DNA of 64,000 bases. Source: Actinomyces respiraculi (GTDB lineage: Bacteria; Actinomycetota; Actinomycetes; Actinomycetales; Actinomycetaceae). Location of the stretch: positions 2,356,001 to 2,420,000 of the forward strand of contig NZ_CP063989.1 in assembly GCF_014595995.2 (NCBI RefSeq), in the 5' to 3' direction. Below the pieces are notes generated by a model that saw only the letters and a list, made by a program, of their open reading frames with translations, did no database searches and was not told the origin of the DNA. Below are positions 7,581 to 19,850 of the stretch, piece after piece. The number at the start of each line of letters is the position of its first letter. Positions within the stretch are counted from its first letter, which is position 1. The translations under genes were made by a program, and so were the position numbers.

Positions 7581-8989
7581 GACTCGTCCTTCTGGGCGAA
7601 GGCGCGGTCGCTGCGGATGACGCGTTCCTCCAGGACGGCAACGACGACGAGGCAGGCAAGACCGACGATGGCCGAGACAATGAGGACGGTGAAGGTCGAT
7701 CCCCAGCCATGCAGGGTGTGGCCCAGCACGTGGACGCCGTCCTTGGTCGGGTCGGCGATGCGTCCGAGCAGGACCTTGGCCATCGAGTCACCGAAGACGT
7801 AGCCGAAGGCGCGTGGCACGGCGTTGACGACGACGGTGGCGGTCTTGGGCGCGAAGCCGATGACGCAGATGCCGATGAGCGTCACCGGGCCGAAGATGAG
7901 GAAGCCGATGAGGAACAGGGAGACGTAGACGAGTGCGGGCGTGGTGGCCTGGGAGTACATCCAGATGGGGATGATGACCAGGCCGATGCCGATGGCGGCG
8001 GCCAGGGCGCGACGTCCACCCATCTTGTCCGAGGCGTAGCCCCACAGGAGGGAGCCCGCCAGGCCACCCACCTCGAGGCCGATGGTGGAGTTGACCGCGA
8101 CATAGTCGGAGAACTTGAGCACGTCGTGGGTGTAGAGGACGTTCCAGTTGTCGATGCCGATGCGCACGCTGTAGGCGGCAACGTTGGCGATGCACAGGAA
8201 CCACACCGCGGGGTTCTTCACGACATAGTCCATGAGGATGCGGCCCTTGGGGACGTCCTCGGTGACGACGTCGGCCTTGGACAGGGGCTCGCCGAAGATC
8301 TCCTCCGGTGTGTTCCAGCCCAGCTCGCAGGGATCGTCCTTGCCGTAGACGTACCCCCACACGCCGATGGGGATGGCAACGGCGGCCGGGACGACGAACA
8401 TGCCGACGACGGAGCCGTGGAAGAGTGTGTTGGCACCCCACAGGGCCAGGGCTCCGGCGATGATGGCGCCAAGGTTGTGGGAGGCGTTCCACCAGCCGAT
8501 GAAGCGTCCGCGCAGCCGTCTGGGTGTCCACCGGTTCATCGTGGAGTTGCAGCAGGGACCGCCGGGTGCCTGCACGAGCCCGTTGAGGGACCACAGCAGG
8601 ATCATCCAGCCGTAGGGGCTGTGCACGAGGGCGAGGGTGAGGCCGATGAGCACGGAGATGACGCCGGAGCCGATGAGCAGGGCGGAGACGATCTTCTTCG
8701 TGTTGCGCCCGTCGATGAGGAAGCCGAGGATGAGGCCGCCGAAGCCGTAGGTCAGGGAGAATCCGAAACCGATGGCACCGAGCTGGGTGGTGGTCAGCCC
8801 CACCTGTTCGACGAGGAAGGGCTGGGCGGACTTGAAGTTGGTGCGCAGGAGGTAGAAGCCTCCGTAGCCGATGACGAGAACCGCGTAGGTCTTGAGGAAC
8901 TCCCAGATCCAGCGCTTGCGCTGCATCTCAAGCGGTATCTGCCCCAGTTGCTTGGCGCGCAGCCCGAACAGGGCACTGATTGTGGTCAC
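7577..8989 (-). CDS. Organophosphate:phosphate antiporter (GlpT/UhpT/UhpC type, MFS)
   Basis: The 470-residue membrane protein has twelve predicted hydrophobic segments of the major facilitator superfamily. The N-terminal stretch YGGFYLLRTNFKSAQP and the loop after helix 3 (FLIDGRNTKK) match the organophosphate:Pi antiporter family, which exchanges glycerol-3-phosphate or hexose phosphates for phosphate. The start is GTG at 8989 with GAGGTGG upstream. It is the first gene of an operon with the overlapping phosphatase gene. The promoter at 9066-9095 carries a LacI-type inverted repeat, so expression is likely substrate-induced. Confidence 0.85.
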   Translation of the reverse strand: MTTISALFGLRAKQLGQIPLEMQRKRWIWEFLKTYAVLVIGYGGFYLLRTNFKSAQPFLVEQVGLTTTQLGAIGFGFSLTYGFGGLILGFLIDGRNTKKIVSALLIGSGVISVLIGLTLALVHSPYGWMILLWSLNGLVQAPGGPCCNSTMNRWTPRRLRGRFIGWWNASHNLGAIIAGALALWGANTLFHGSVVGMFVVPAAVAIPIGVWGYVYGKDDPCELGWNTPEEIFGEPLSKADVVTEDVPKGRILMDYVVKNPAVWFLCIANVAAYSVRIGIDNWNVLYTHDVLKFSDYVAVNSTIGLEVGGLAGSLLWGYASDKMGGRRALAAAIGIGLVIIPIWMYSQATTPALVYVSLFLIGFLIFGPVTLIGICVIGFAPKTATVVVNAVPRAFGYVFGDSMAKVLLGRIADPTKDGVHVLGHTLHGWGSTFTVLIVSAIVGLACLVVVAVLEERVIRSDRAFAQKDES

Positions 8990-9065
8990 GATCCACCTCG
9001 TTGTGGTTCAAAACGATGCGTCGAGGCCGGAGGCTCGTGGGCACCGACGACAGGGACGAGGCACC

Positions 9066-9102
9066 ACAGTACACAATCGTTTGCATTGAACGCAAACGAT
9101 TG
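9066..9102 (-). promoter_or_regulatory. Promoter and LacI-type inverted operator for the antiporter/phosphatase operon
   Basis: On the minus strand TTGCGT (9095-9090) and TACTGT (9071-9066) are spaced 18 bp apart, a plausible -35/-10 pair. An inverted repeat with perfect 11-bp arms, CAATCGTTTGC (9074-9084) and GCAAACGATTG (9092-9102), covers the spacer and -35. Each arm contains a GCAAACG half-site typical of LacI regulators, so bound repressor would block polymerase. Confidence 0.65.
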
Positions 9103-9113
9103 CGCGAGTGCGT

Positions 9114-9129
9114 CGTGACCGCGGTCACG
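9114..9129. promoter_or_regulatory. 16-bp perfect palindrome between murB and the antiporter promoter
   Basis: CGTGACCGCGGTCACG is fully self-complementary. It lies 12 bp beyond the LacI-type operator and 47 bp after the murB stop. It may be a second operator or part of the murB transcript end; there is no T-run. Confidence 0.4.
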
Positions 9130-9176
9130 CACAGCGGGGCAGGCCTCTGGTCGCGACGACAGGCTCGAGAGAGGCC

Positions 9177-10448
9177 TCAGAAGCCGACCGCGACGGGCTC
9201 GGGCACGAGCGTGACGCCGAAGGCCGCCTCGACCCCGGCGATGACCTCGTCGCGCAGGGCCGCGAGGTCGGCGGCCGTGGCCGAGCCCCTGTTGGTCAGG
9301 GCCAGCACGTGCTTGGTGGACAGCGAGGCCGACGCCCCGCCGCCCACCGCGCCGTCGGCCGCGAGCGCGTCACCCTTGGAGAAGCCCGCGTGGTCGATGA
9401 GCCAGGCGGCGGAGGTCTTGACCAGCCCCTCGACAACGGGCGCCTGACGGGTGGCGACCTTGCGCGAGTGGTCCGTCACCGGGTAGCGGGGCGCCTCCTC
9501 GGGCAGGGCCGCCGCCTGCTCGCTGGTGAGAATCGGGTTGGTGAAGAAGGAGCCGGCGGACCAGGTGTCGTGGTCGGCGTCGTCGAGAACCATGCCCTTG
9601 GAGGCGCGCAGCTCAAGGACGGCCTCGCGCACCGCCCGCGCGTCCACCCGCTGCCCGGGCTCGACACCCAGGGCGCCGGCGAGCTGGGCGTAGGCGATGG
9701 GGGCGGACAGGGAGTCCTGGCGCACGTGGAAGGTGGCGGACAGCACCACCCAGCGGCCGGTGGGCCCCCACGTGCGTCCTCCGCCGACGGAGGCGTTGGT
9801 GAGTGAGCGCTTGAGGTCGGAGTCGCGGTAGGCCAGGTGGAGATCGGCGAGGGGCAGGTGGACACGTCGTTGACGCAGGCGGTCCCAGGCGCTGACGGAG
9901 CCCAGCAGCTCAGCGACCTCGGTGCCGTAGGCGCCGACGTTCTGCACGGGCACGGCCCCGACAGTGCCGGGGATGCCGGACAGGGGGGCGAAGCCGCCCC
10001 AGTCCGAGGCGATGGCCTGGCGCACGAGGTCGTCCCAGGCGGTGCCCGCGGTGGCGGTGACCTCGACGCCCCCGCAGGAGGAGTCGGAGACCAGGGTGAC
10101 CTCCTGGCGGGCGTCGCGCACCACGAGGCCGTCGAAGCCGGCGTCGGAGGCAAGGATGTTGGAGCCCCCGCCGACGACGAGCAGCGGGGTGCCGGCGTCG
10201 TCGGCCTCGCGCACGGCCTCGATGAGCTCGTCCTCAGTGGTGGTCTGGGCGTAGGAACCGATGGGACCTCCCACGCGCAGGGTGGTGAGCTCCGCCATCG
10301 TCGTCGGCGTCGGAGCGTTGAGCGGGTGGGCGAGGGCGGTGACAGCCTCGGGCCAGGTGGCGGGCTCGGCCGACAGGGGCAGCAGGCAGGCCTCCTCAGT
10401 TGGGCCGGGCTCGGGTGCGCTCAGCAAGGGGACGTCGTGGTGGCTCAT
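9177..10448 (-). CDS. murB: UDP-N-acetylmuramate dehydrogenase (UDP-N-acetylenolpyruvoylglucosamine reductase)
   Basis: This 423-residue cytoplasmic flavoenzyme reduces the enolpyruvyl group to lactyl in UDP-MurNAc synthesis for peptidoglycan. The FAD domain begins with TTLRVGGP and LLVVGGGSNIL; GIPGTVGAVPVQNVGAYG is the second flavin motif; AGSFFTNPIL carries the catalytic Ser; the final conserved patch is LVKTSAAWLIDHAGFSKG. The start ATG at 10448 is preferred over upstream in-frame codons because GGAG lies seven bases before it. It is transcribed alone, after the bS22 gene and its terminator. Confidence 0.94.
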   Translation of the reverse strand: MSHHDVPLLSAPEPGPTEEACLLPLSAEPATWPEAVTALAHPLNAPTPTTMAELTTLRVGGPIGSYAQTTTEDELIEAVREADDAGTPLLVVGGGSNILASDAGFDGLVVRDARQEVTLVSDSSCGGVEVTATAGTAWDDLVRQAIASDWGGFAPLSGIPGTVGAVPVQNVGAYGTEVAELLGSVSAWDRLRQRRVHLPLADLHLAYRDSDLKRSLTNASVGGGRTWGPTGRWVVLSATFHVRQDSLSAPIAYAQLAGALGVEPGQRVDARAVREAVLELRASKGMVLDDADHDTWSAGSFFTNPILTSEQAAALPEEAPRYPVTDHSRKVATRQAPVVEGLVKTSAAWLIDHAGFSKGDALAADGAVGGGASASLSTKHVLALTNRGSATAADLAALRDEVIAGVEAAFGVTLVPEPVAVGF

Positions 10449-10513
10449 ATCTGCTCCGCTCGGTTCTGGGCTGCGGAGCCAGGATAGGTGGCGTCCGGGT
10501 GGCGAGATAGGCG

Positions 10514-10542
10514 TGTGCCCGGAGCGCGCGGCTCCGGGCACA
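10514..10542 (-). terminator. Hairpin terminator after the bS22 gene
   Basis: A perfect 12-bp stem (10514-10525 with 10531-10542) around a GCGCG loop begins six bases after the bS22 stop on the minus strand. It separates that short transcript from murB. Confidence 0.65.
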
Positions 10543-10547
10543 TCCCG

Positions 10548-10646
10548 TCACTTCTTGTTGCGACGCTGGTGGCGCGTCTTGCGAAGGAGCTTGCGGTGCT
10601 TCTTCTTGGACATGCGCTTGCGGCGCTTCTTGATGACAGATCCCAT
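10548..10646 (-). CDS. Small ribosomal protein bS22 (AURKAIP1/COX24 domain)
   Basis: The 32-residue, extremely basic peptide starts [20 protein letters not shown] and contains almost only Lys, Arg and His after that. It matches the actinobacterial small-subunit protein bS22 described in mycobacterial ribosomes, which belongs to the AURKAIP1/COX24 family. The ATG at 10646 is chosen over longer open frame because the family always begins [12 protein letters not shown]. The gene sits downstream of a BldC-like HTH gene, the same pairing as Rv0500A-Rv0500B in Mycobacterium tuberculosis. Confidence 0.93.
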   Translation of the reverse strand: MGSVIKKRRKRMSKKKHRKLLRKTRHQRRNKK

Positions 10647-10791
10647 GGGGACTCCTCGTAGTCGTGCGTGCCGGGCGCTCGCGGTGCCGGCTTGGGCGCC
10701 GACGGACCGACGCGGGCGCCGGGCGAGCAGTGGTGGTCGGATGGCGATGAACGCCGCGCCCACACAGGTGACCGGGCGATTCTAACGGGTA

Positions 10792-11034
10792 TCAGGACCC
10801 CGTCGACTCCGTCTCCCCGTGGCCCCAGTCACCCAAACCGGCGGCGAGGTACTGCTCGACGGCGCGCTCGGGGACTCGGAAGGAACGACCGACCTGCATG
10901 GCGGGCAGGTCACCGGAGTGGACCATGCGGTACACGGTCATCTTCGACACGCGCAGCATGTCAGCGACCTCGGCCACGGTGAGGAACGAGGGTGCGCCCG
11001 AAGCGCCGGAGGGGGTGCGCAGACTCGACGCCAT
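10792..11034 (-). CDS. BldC/excisionase-like helix-turn-helix DNA-binding protein
   Basis: The 80-residue protein is one MerR-like winged HTH of the excisionase/BldC type: FLTVAEVADMLRVSKMTVYR (residues 17-36) followed by the wing GDLPAMQVGRSFRVPERAVEQYL. Such proteins bind direct repeats and act as developmental or housekeeping regulators in actinobacteria. The ATG at 11034 matches the usual short N-terminus; a purine-rich GGGA is about ten bases upstream. The next gene downstream on the same strand, 145 bases away, encodes bS22. Confidence 0.85.
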   Translation of the reverse strand: MASSLRTPSGASGAPSFLTVAEVADMLRVSKMTVYRMVHSGDLPAMQVGRSFRVPERAVEQYLAAGLGDWGHGETESTGS

Positions 11035-11393
11035 GCGTGTGGTCCCGTCTAAGGAGTTACGGACAGTGAAGGCTGCGGTTGGGTGACCGGAGCCCGCTCG
11101 GTCCCGGGCTGCCCCCGGACCGACCATGCCACTATAACCCCCAGTCCCAACAGGCGCACAGGTGAAAGAGCACCCCATCAGCCCCAGAGCCCCACCACGC
11201 CCCAGGTGTCCCACCCGACACGCCCGTCGTCTGAGTTCGCCGGGCGCTCCCGCGCCGGGAACTGCGCCCGGCCACCGGCCCGGTACACCCGCCGTCGGAA
11301 CACCTCATGCGCACCCGCCGTCGGACCATGCCCGCGCCGGGACCACACCCCACCGCCTGCCCGTTTCCCCACCACCGGCCCGTTCGGGGAACA
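11035..11393. other. Divergent intergenic region between BldC-like gene and potassium transporter gene
   Basis: The 359 bases are C-rich on the plus strand and hold no credible gene. On the minus strand TATAGT around 11131-11136 could be a -10 element for the BldC-like gene. I see no riboswitch; in particular no c-di-AMP (ydaO-type) element could be recognised before the potassium transporter. Confidence 0.4.
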
Positions 11394-12887
11394 ATGGCAC
11401 CCGTGCCCAGACCCTCCCGCGCGCGCTCGCCCCACCCCGAGCGCCGCACTCACACCTCCGCGAGCCCGCGCCCCGTGCACCCGGGCCCCGAGGAGGTCAC
11501 CGGTCGCGGCGCGCGCCTGCGTGCCCTGCTCGAGCGCACGGGCCTGCGCTCACGCATCGAGCGCGCCGCCCGCTTCACCCCGGCCCGCCTCGCCGTCGCC
11601 GTCTTCGTGGGCATCATCGCCGTCGTCACGACACTGCTGAACCTGCCGATCGCCACCCCCGACGGGCACCCCGCCATCCGCTTCGTGGACGCCCTGTTCA
11701 CCGCGACCAGCGCCGTGTGTGTCACCGGCCTGACCACTGTGGACACCGCCACTGACTGGTCCCCCTTCGGCCAGGCCGTCATCATCATCGGTGCCTTCGT
11801 GGGCGGCCTGGGCATCATGACGCTCGCCTCCCTGCTGTCCTTCGCCGTCTCACGGCACGTGGGACTGACCCAGCGCATGCTGGCGGCAAGCGAGAACCAG
11901 TCCCGGCTGGGGGATGTCGCCTCCCTGCTGCGGGCCGTGCTCTACACGGCGGTCGGCGTCGAGCTGGTGCTGGCCCTCATCCTCCTGCCCCGCTTCCTCA
12001 CCCTCGGCCAGGACGTGCCCCACGCCCTGTGGTACGCGGTGTTCATGGCGCTGTCGATCTTCAACAACGCCGGTTTCGTCGTCATGCCCGAGGGGCTTGA
12101 GCCCTACGCGACCGACTGGTGGATGAGCATGCCGATCATTCTCGGCACCGCCGTCGGCGCCATCGGCTTCCCGGTCATCCTCGACGTCATGCGGCACCGT
12201 ACCCGTCCGCGCCAGTGGACCCTGCACACCAAGCTCACACTCACCACCTACACGGCGCTCGCGCTCGTTTCCGCGTTGCTCATCGGCATCTTCGAGTGGA
12301 GCGACCCGGGCTCGCTGGGCAGCCTGCCGCCCCACGGCAGAGTCCTCGCGGCACTGCTGTCCGGCGTCAACGCGCGCTCCTCCGGCCTGGCGACGGTCCC
12401 CATCACCTCCATGCACGAGACCACCTGGTTCCTGCAGGACGTGCTCATGTTCATCGGTGGAGGATCGGCCTCCACCGCCGGAGGTATCAAGGTTTCCACC
12501 TTCGCGGTCCTGGTCCTGGCGATCATGGCGGAGGCGCGCGGTGACGAGGACATCGAGGCCTTCGGGCGGCGCATCACGCTGTCCACCGTGCGCCTGAGCG
12601 TCGCCGTCGTCTTCATCGGGGCCACAGCCGTGGGCGTGGCGACGCTCCTACTGCTGCACGTCACGAACCTGTCCCTGGACACGATCCTGTTCGAGACCAT
12701 CTCCGCCTTCGCCACCGTGGGGCTGACCAGCGGCATCACCCCGCTGCTGCCGGACTCGGGCAAGTACACGATCATCGTCCTCATGTTCGTCGGGCGAGTG
12801 GGGACGATGACCCTGGCCTCGGCGCTGGCGCTGCGCGAACGACGCCGCGTCATCCGCATGCCCGCCGAGAGCCCGCTCATCGGCTGA
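11394..12887 (+). CDS. trkH: TrkH/KtrB-family potassium transporter membrane subunit
   Basis: This 497-residue integral membrane protein is the ion-conducting subunit of a Ktr/Trk potassium uptake system. Four pore loops are recognisable: TSAVCVTGLTTVD, FNNAGF, STAGGIKVST and TVGLTSGITP, each with the selectivity Gly. The first 60 residues are Pro/Arg/His-rich and cytoplasmic. The ATG at 11394 is favoured, with GGGGA just before it; an in-frame ATG lies upstream at 11328. The regulatory subunit gene follows 84 bases downstream on the same strand. Confidence 0.9.
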   Translation: MAPVPRPSRARSPHPERRTHTSASPRPVHPGPEEVTGRGARLRALLERTGLRSRIERAARFTPARLAVAVFVGIIAVVTTLLNLPIATPDGHPAIRFVDALFTATSAVCVTGLTTVDTATDWSPFGQAVIIIGAFVGGLGIMTLASLLSFAVSRHVGLTQRMLAASENQSRLGDVASLLRAVLYTAVGVELVLALILLPRFLTLGQDVPHALWYAVFMALSIFNNAGFVVMPEGLEPYATDWWMSMPIILGTAVGAIGFPVILDVMRHRTRPRQWTLHTKLTLTTYTALALVSALLIGIFEWSDPGSLGSLPPHGRVLAALLSGVNARSSGLATVPITSMHETTWFLQDVLMFIGGGSASTAGGIKVSTFAVLVLAIMAEARGDEDIEAFGRRITLSTVRLSVAVVFIGATAVGVATLLLLHVTNLSLDTILFETISAFATVGLTSGITPLLPDSGKYTIIVLMFVGRVGTMTLASALALRERRRVIRMPAESPLIG

Positions 12888-12971
12888 TCACCGTCGGGGC
12901 CGACGGGCGACTAACCTGTCGGCAGCACGCGTGGGCCGCACAGGCCTGCGACCCCAGCCACAGGAGCGCTT

Positions 12972-13637
12972 ATGGCCGCCGTCGACCGCACCGACTCGAC
13001 CCTCGTTATCGGCCTGGGCCGTTTCGGCTCCGCCGTCGCCGCGACCCTCGACCGCCTGGGCCGCGAGGTCCTCGCCGTCGAGAAGGACCCGGTGCTCGTG
13101 CGCCAGTGGACGGGCCGCATCCCCCTGGTTGAGGCGGATGCCACCGACATGGAGGCCCTCGAGCAGCTGGGGGCGACGGAGTTCGGCACGGCGGTGGTGG
13201 GCGTCGCCTCCTCCCTGGAGGCCTCCGTGCTCATTGCGGGCAACCTCGTGGACCTGCAGACCCCGCAGATCTGGGCCAAGGCGATTTCCCGGGCGCACGG
13301 GCGCATCCTGCGCCGTATCGGCGCCCACCACGTCGTCTACCCGGAGTTCGACGCCGGGCAGCGCGCGGCGCACCTGGTCTCGGGACGCATGCTCGACTAC
13401 ATCGAGATGGAGAAGGGCGGCTTCACCATCGTCAAGATGCGCCCGCCGACCGAGCTGCACGGCTTCACCATCGGCGAGGCGCGCATCCGCTCGCGCTACG
13501 GCGTGACGGTCTTCGGCCTCATGAGCCCCGGTGAGCCCTTCGAGTACGCCTCGCCGGAGACGCTCGTCTCCCCCGAGGATGTGCTCGTCGTCGGCGGCGA
13601 CGCCACGCTCCTCGAGCGCTTCGCCAACCGCGGCTGA
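12972..13637 (+). CDS. ktrA: KtrA/TrkA-family potassium channel regulatory subunit
   Basis: The 221-residue cytoplasmic protein has an RCK_N domain with the dinucleotide motif VIGLGRFGSAVA (residues 13-24) and an acidic AVEKD at the end of beta-2, then an RCK_C ligand-binding domain from about residue 140. It forms a ring that gates the TrkH/KtrB channel in response to ATP/ADP or c-di-AMP, as known for the family. A weak purine-rich GGAG lies upstream of the ATG. It is in an operon with trkH. Confidence 0.91.
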   Translation: MAAVDRTDSTLVIGLGRFGSAVAATLDRLGREVLAVEKDPVLVRQWTGRIPLVEADATDMEALEQLGATEFGTAVVGVASSLEASVLIAGNLVDLQTPQIWAKAISRAHGRILRRIGAHHVVYPEFDAGQRAAHLVSGRMLDYIEMEKGGFTIVKMRPPTELHGFTIGEARIRSRYGVTVFGLMSPGEPFEYASPETLVSPEDVLVVGGDATLLERFANRG

Positions 13638-13723
13638 CCGGCTGCCGGGGTCGGGCCGACGCCCCGCCCGCGTTCGCGACCTCACCGGGAGGTACGCCTC
13701 ACGGGCGGCATCGCGCTTCAGCA

Positions 13724-14071
13724 TCAAGCGCGCGCCGAGAACATGGTCGCCTGCCCTGTGCGCGCCTGGATCGTGGGGTCTGAGGTCGAGGAGAGTGAGA
13801 AACGAAGCGAGCGGCGCAACGTCGGCAACAGCTTGGCGAGGTAGGGTTCGTCGTCACTGTGAATGTGCAACTCACGGCACAGGTGGGTCAGCGGAAACTC
13901 GGCGTCGAGGTCAAGCACCTCGATCCCGACCGCGACACCGAACTCGTCGAGATCGACCAGGATGCTGTCGGAGTACTCCTCGGTGCGTGCGACGGGCCGC
14001 TCGGACAGAGTGATGTAGCAGACGTCGGTGGCGGCGTCGACGACGATCGTGCGGGGCTTGGATGAGGACAT
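13724..14071 (-). CDS. DUF2283 domain protein
   Basis: The 115-residue protein has a DUF2283-like core: DVCYITLSERPVARTEE, then SILVDLDEFGVAVGIEVLDL. The function of this domain is unknown; it is common next to toxin-antitoxin and mobile genes but also occurs alone. The ATG at 14071 has a strong GAGGGGAGG site. The Ser/Arg-rich C-terminal tail (about residues 85-115) is outside the domain. Base composition is less extreme than in flanking genes, which hints at a more recent arrival. Confidence 0.7.
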   Translation of the reverse strand: MSSSKPRTIVVDAATDVCYITLSERPVARTEEYSDSILVDLDEFGVAVGIEVLDLDAEFPLTHLCRELHIHSDDEPYLAKLLPTLRRSLRFSLSSTSDPTIQARTGQATMFSARA

Positions 14072-14157
14072 GGGGCCTCCCCTCGTGCCAGTGGTGCCTG
14101 ATGTCACCGTTGATAATACGCGGGCGACGCATCATTGGATGTAGCAGATGATGACAG

Positions 14158-14574
14158 TCACGTGACCGGCGCCGGGATGACCTCAAACTTCAGCGTACGG
14201 TCAACGCCCTCCGTCTCGTCGATGTCAACCTCAACGGTGTAGATCCCGAGCTCAATGAGAGGCAGAGTCATCTGAAGAGCGAAGACGATTCCGCGACGGT
14301 GCCCGGAGTAAGGCAGGTGTGTCGTCGTCGAGACGTCGATCTGGTTGCTCGCCTCAACCACGGTCGGATCCTCACCCGGTGAGATGAAGCGGATGGTCAG
14401 CTTGACCCACTCCCGTTCAGCCTCGTCGCACCGAATCCGTCCCGCAACGGCGAACGACGCATGAATCGGTAAGGCCTGTGCCTCCATTCGGGTGAAGGAG
14501 GCGCCGACCGTTGTCAGTAGACCACCCTGGATCGACGCATAGTCCGCGAGGAAGGCGTAGTCGAGCTCAAGCAT
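14158..14574 (-). CDS. DUF6941-like hypothetical protein
   Basis: The 138-residue protein begins LELDYAFLADYASIQGGLLT, resembling the DUF6941 family of actinobacterial beta-sandwich proteins of unknown function. Alternating hydrophobic strands (WVKLTIRFISPGED, IYTVEVDIDETEG) support an all-beta fold. There is no signal peptide or membrane span. The ATG at 14574 lacks a clear ribosome-binding site. It precedes the DUF2283 gene on the same strand by 86 bases and shares its lower GC. Confidence 0.55.
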   Translation of the reverse strand: MLELDYAFLADYASIQGGLLTTVGASFTRMEAQALPIHASFAVAGRIRCDEAEREWVKLTIRFISPGEDPTVVEASNQIDVSTTTHLPYSGHRRGIVFALQMTLPLIELGIYTVEVDIDETEGVDRTLKFEVIPAPVT

Positions 14575-14915
14575 GCGTCGAGACTACTGAGGAAAGCGTG
14601 TCCGCGGAGGAACGATGGGCAGTACGCCTTGCGTGGGGGTGGGGCTCGGGAGGGGCTGCGCACTCTTGCACGCTCAGGCTGTCAGGCCTCCGTCGGAATC
14701 CGCAGGATTCCGCGGTTTCCTGTCTTGGTGCTCTCGAGTCCTTCGGCTCCCATGTGCATGAGCAACCCCCACGCACATGGGAGCCTCAGAAGCAGTTTTC
14801 ATCAAAAGAGCCCAAACAGCGGAATACCAACGAAAAGCCCGAATCGGCCAGATCACACCAGTCACATGAGCGTGCAAGCCGAACCCGGCGCACGGGACTA
14901 CCGGGGCAGGCGCGC
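14575..14915. other. 341-base gene-free region with two inverted repeats downstream of lacZ
   Basis: No open frame here looks like a gene. It holds an inverted repeat with perfect 8-bp arms (14694-14701 and 14705-14712, 3-base loop) and one with perfect 13-bp arms (14745-14757 and 14773-14785, 15-base loop). The stretch 14786-14880 is A-rich on the plus strand, unlike its surroundings. One hairpin may end the lacZ transcript; neither is followed by a T-run. Confidence 0.55.
14745..14785 (-). terminator. Large inverted repeat, possible terminator of the lacZ operon
   Basis: The arms GGCTCCCATGTGC and GCACATGGGAGCC are perfect complements around a 15-base loop. The position, 130 bases after the lacZ stop, suits a terminator, but the missing T-run leaves other functions open, such as a recombination or protein-binding site. 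Confidence 0.4.
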
Positions 14916-18770
<3,855 letters not shown>

Positions 18771-18778
<8 letters not shown>

Positions 18779-19727
18779 CGCGCTTGTCACCAACCTTCAT
18801 CTGGATGAGCGCGAGGACCGCGACGAGTAGGAGGATGACGTAGGACAGGGCCGAGGCGTAGCCGAAATTCGGGCTCTTGAGGAAGGAGAGCTCGTAGAGG
18901 TAGTGCGACATCGTCATCGAGGTGTAGGCGGGGCCGCCGCGCGTGAGGTTCCAGGACTCGTCGAAGAGCTGGAGGGTGCCGTTGGTGGACATGATGGCCG
19001 TCAGCACGATCATCGGCTTGAGCTGGGGGACGGTCACGTGCCAGAAGGTCTGCCAGGCGTTGGCTCCGTCGATGCGGGCGGCCTCGATGGTGGCAGGGTC
19101 GATGTTCTGCAGGCCGGCGAGGTAGAACACCATGTTGTAGCCGGTCCAGCGCCACAGCAGGCCCAGGATGATGACCAAGCGCGCGGTTATCGTGTTGCCG
19201 AGCCAGTTGACGGGGCTGTCGATGAGGTGCAGTCCCATGAGCATGTCGTTGACGAAGCCGTCGTTGGCGAACAGCGTGCGGAACACCAGCGAGTAGGACA
19301 CCAGTGACACCGCGCAGGGCAGGAAGATGGCGGTGCGGAACAGGCCCTTGAACTTGAGGTTGGGGTTGTTGAGGAGGACGGAGAGCACCAGGGCGGTGCC
19401 GAGCATGAGCGGCACCTGGATGATGAGGTACACGAACGTCGTCTTCAACGTCATGATGAAGATGTCGTCGTTGAGCAGTCGCTCGTAGTTCAGCCACAGG
19501 GGCTGTGCGTAGTGCAGCCGCGTGCCCCGGCCGGTCTGCATGGACAGCAGAAGGGCCTGGAGCATGGGCCAGAAGCTCATGATGGTGATGAGCCCGGCGG
19601 CGGGAATGATGAAGACCCAGCCGGTGAGGTTACGGCGTCTTTCCGACGGCGTGGGCCGCGTCTTGGGCACGGAGGGCCGGCCCTTCGTCTTGAGCCCGGC
19701 GGCGGGGCTCACAGCTGCTGTCGCCAT
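18771..19727 (-). CDS. Carbohydrate ABC transporter permease, MalF-like (CUT1 system 1)
   Basis: The 318-residue protein has a Lys/Arg/Pro-rich cytoplasmic N-terminus of about 35 residues, six membrane spans and the EAA loop EAARIDGANAWQTFW near residue 232. The ATG at 19727 has an AGGAG site seven bases upstream. Between it and the upstream binding-protein gene lies a 23-bp perfect hairpin, which probably lowers permease expression relative to the binding protein. Confidence 0.9.
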
Positions 19728-19790
19728 GGACACTCCTGACAATCCAGTTCGTGCTTCGTGGTACTGGGCGCGGTGGGGTGCGCCTCGGGT

Positions 19791-19843
19791 GCGCCCGGGT
19801 GTGGTCAGGGGGCGACGGTTGCCCCCTGACCACACCCGGGCGC
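19791..19843 (-). terminator. 23-bp perfect hairpin after the binding-protein gene (attenuator or mRNA stabiliser)
   Basis: Arms 19791-19813 and 19821-19843 are exactly complementary over 23 bp with a seven-base loop. The stem begins seven bases after the binding-protein stop codon and lies inside the operon. Such intercistronic hairpins, as between malE and malF, protect the upstream message and let only some polymerases through. Confidence 0.75.
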
Positions 19844-19850
19844 GTGAGGG

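Noticed and set aside
11035..11393. A c-di-AMP riboswitch before the potassium transporter
   Set aside because: Such elements occur upstream of some ktr genes, but no matching conserved core could be recognised here.
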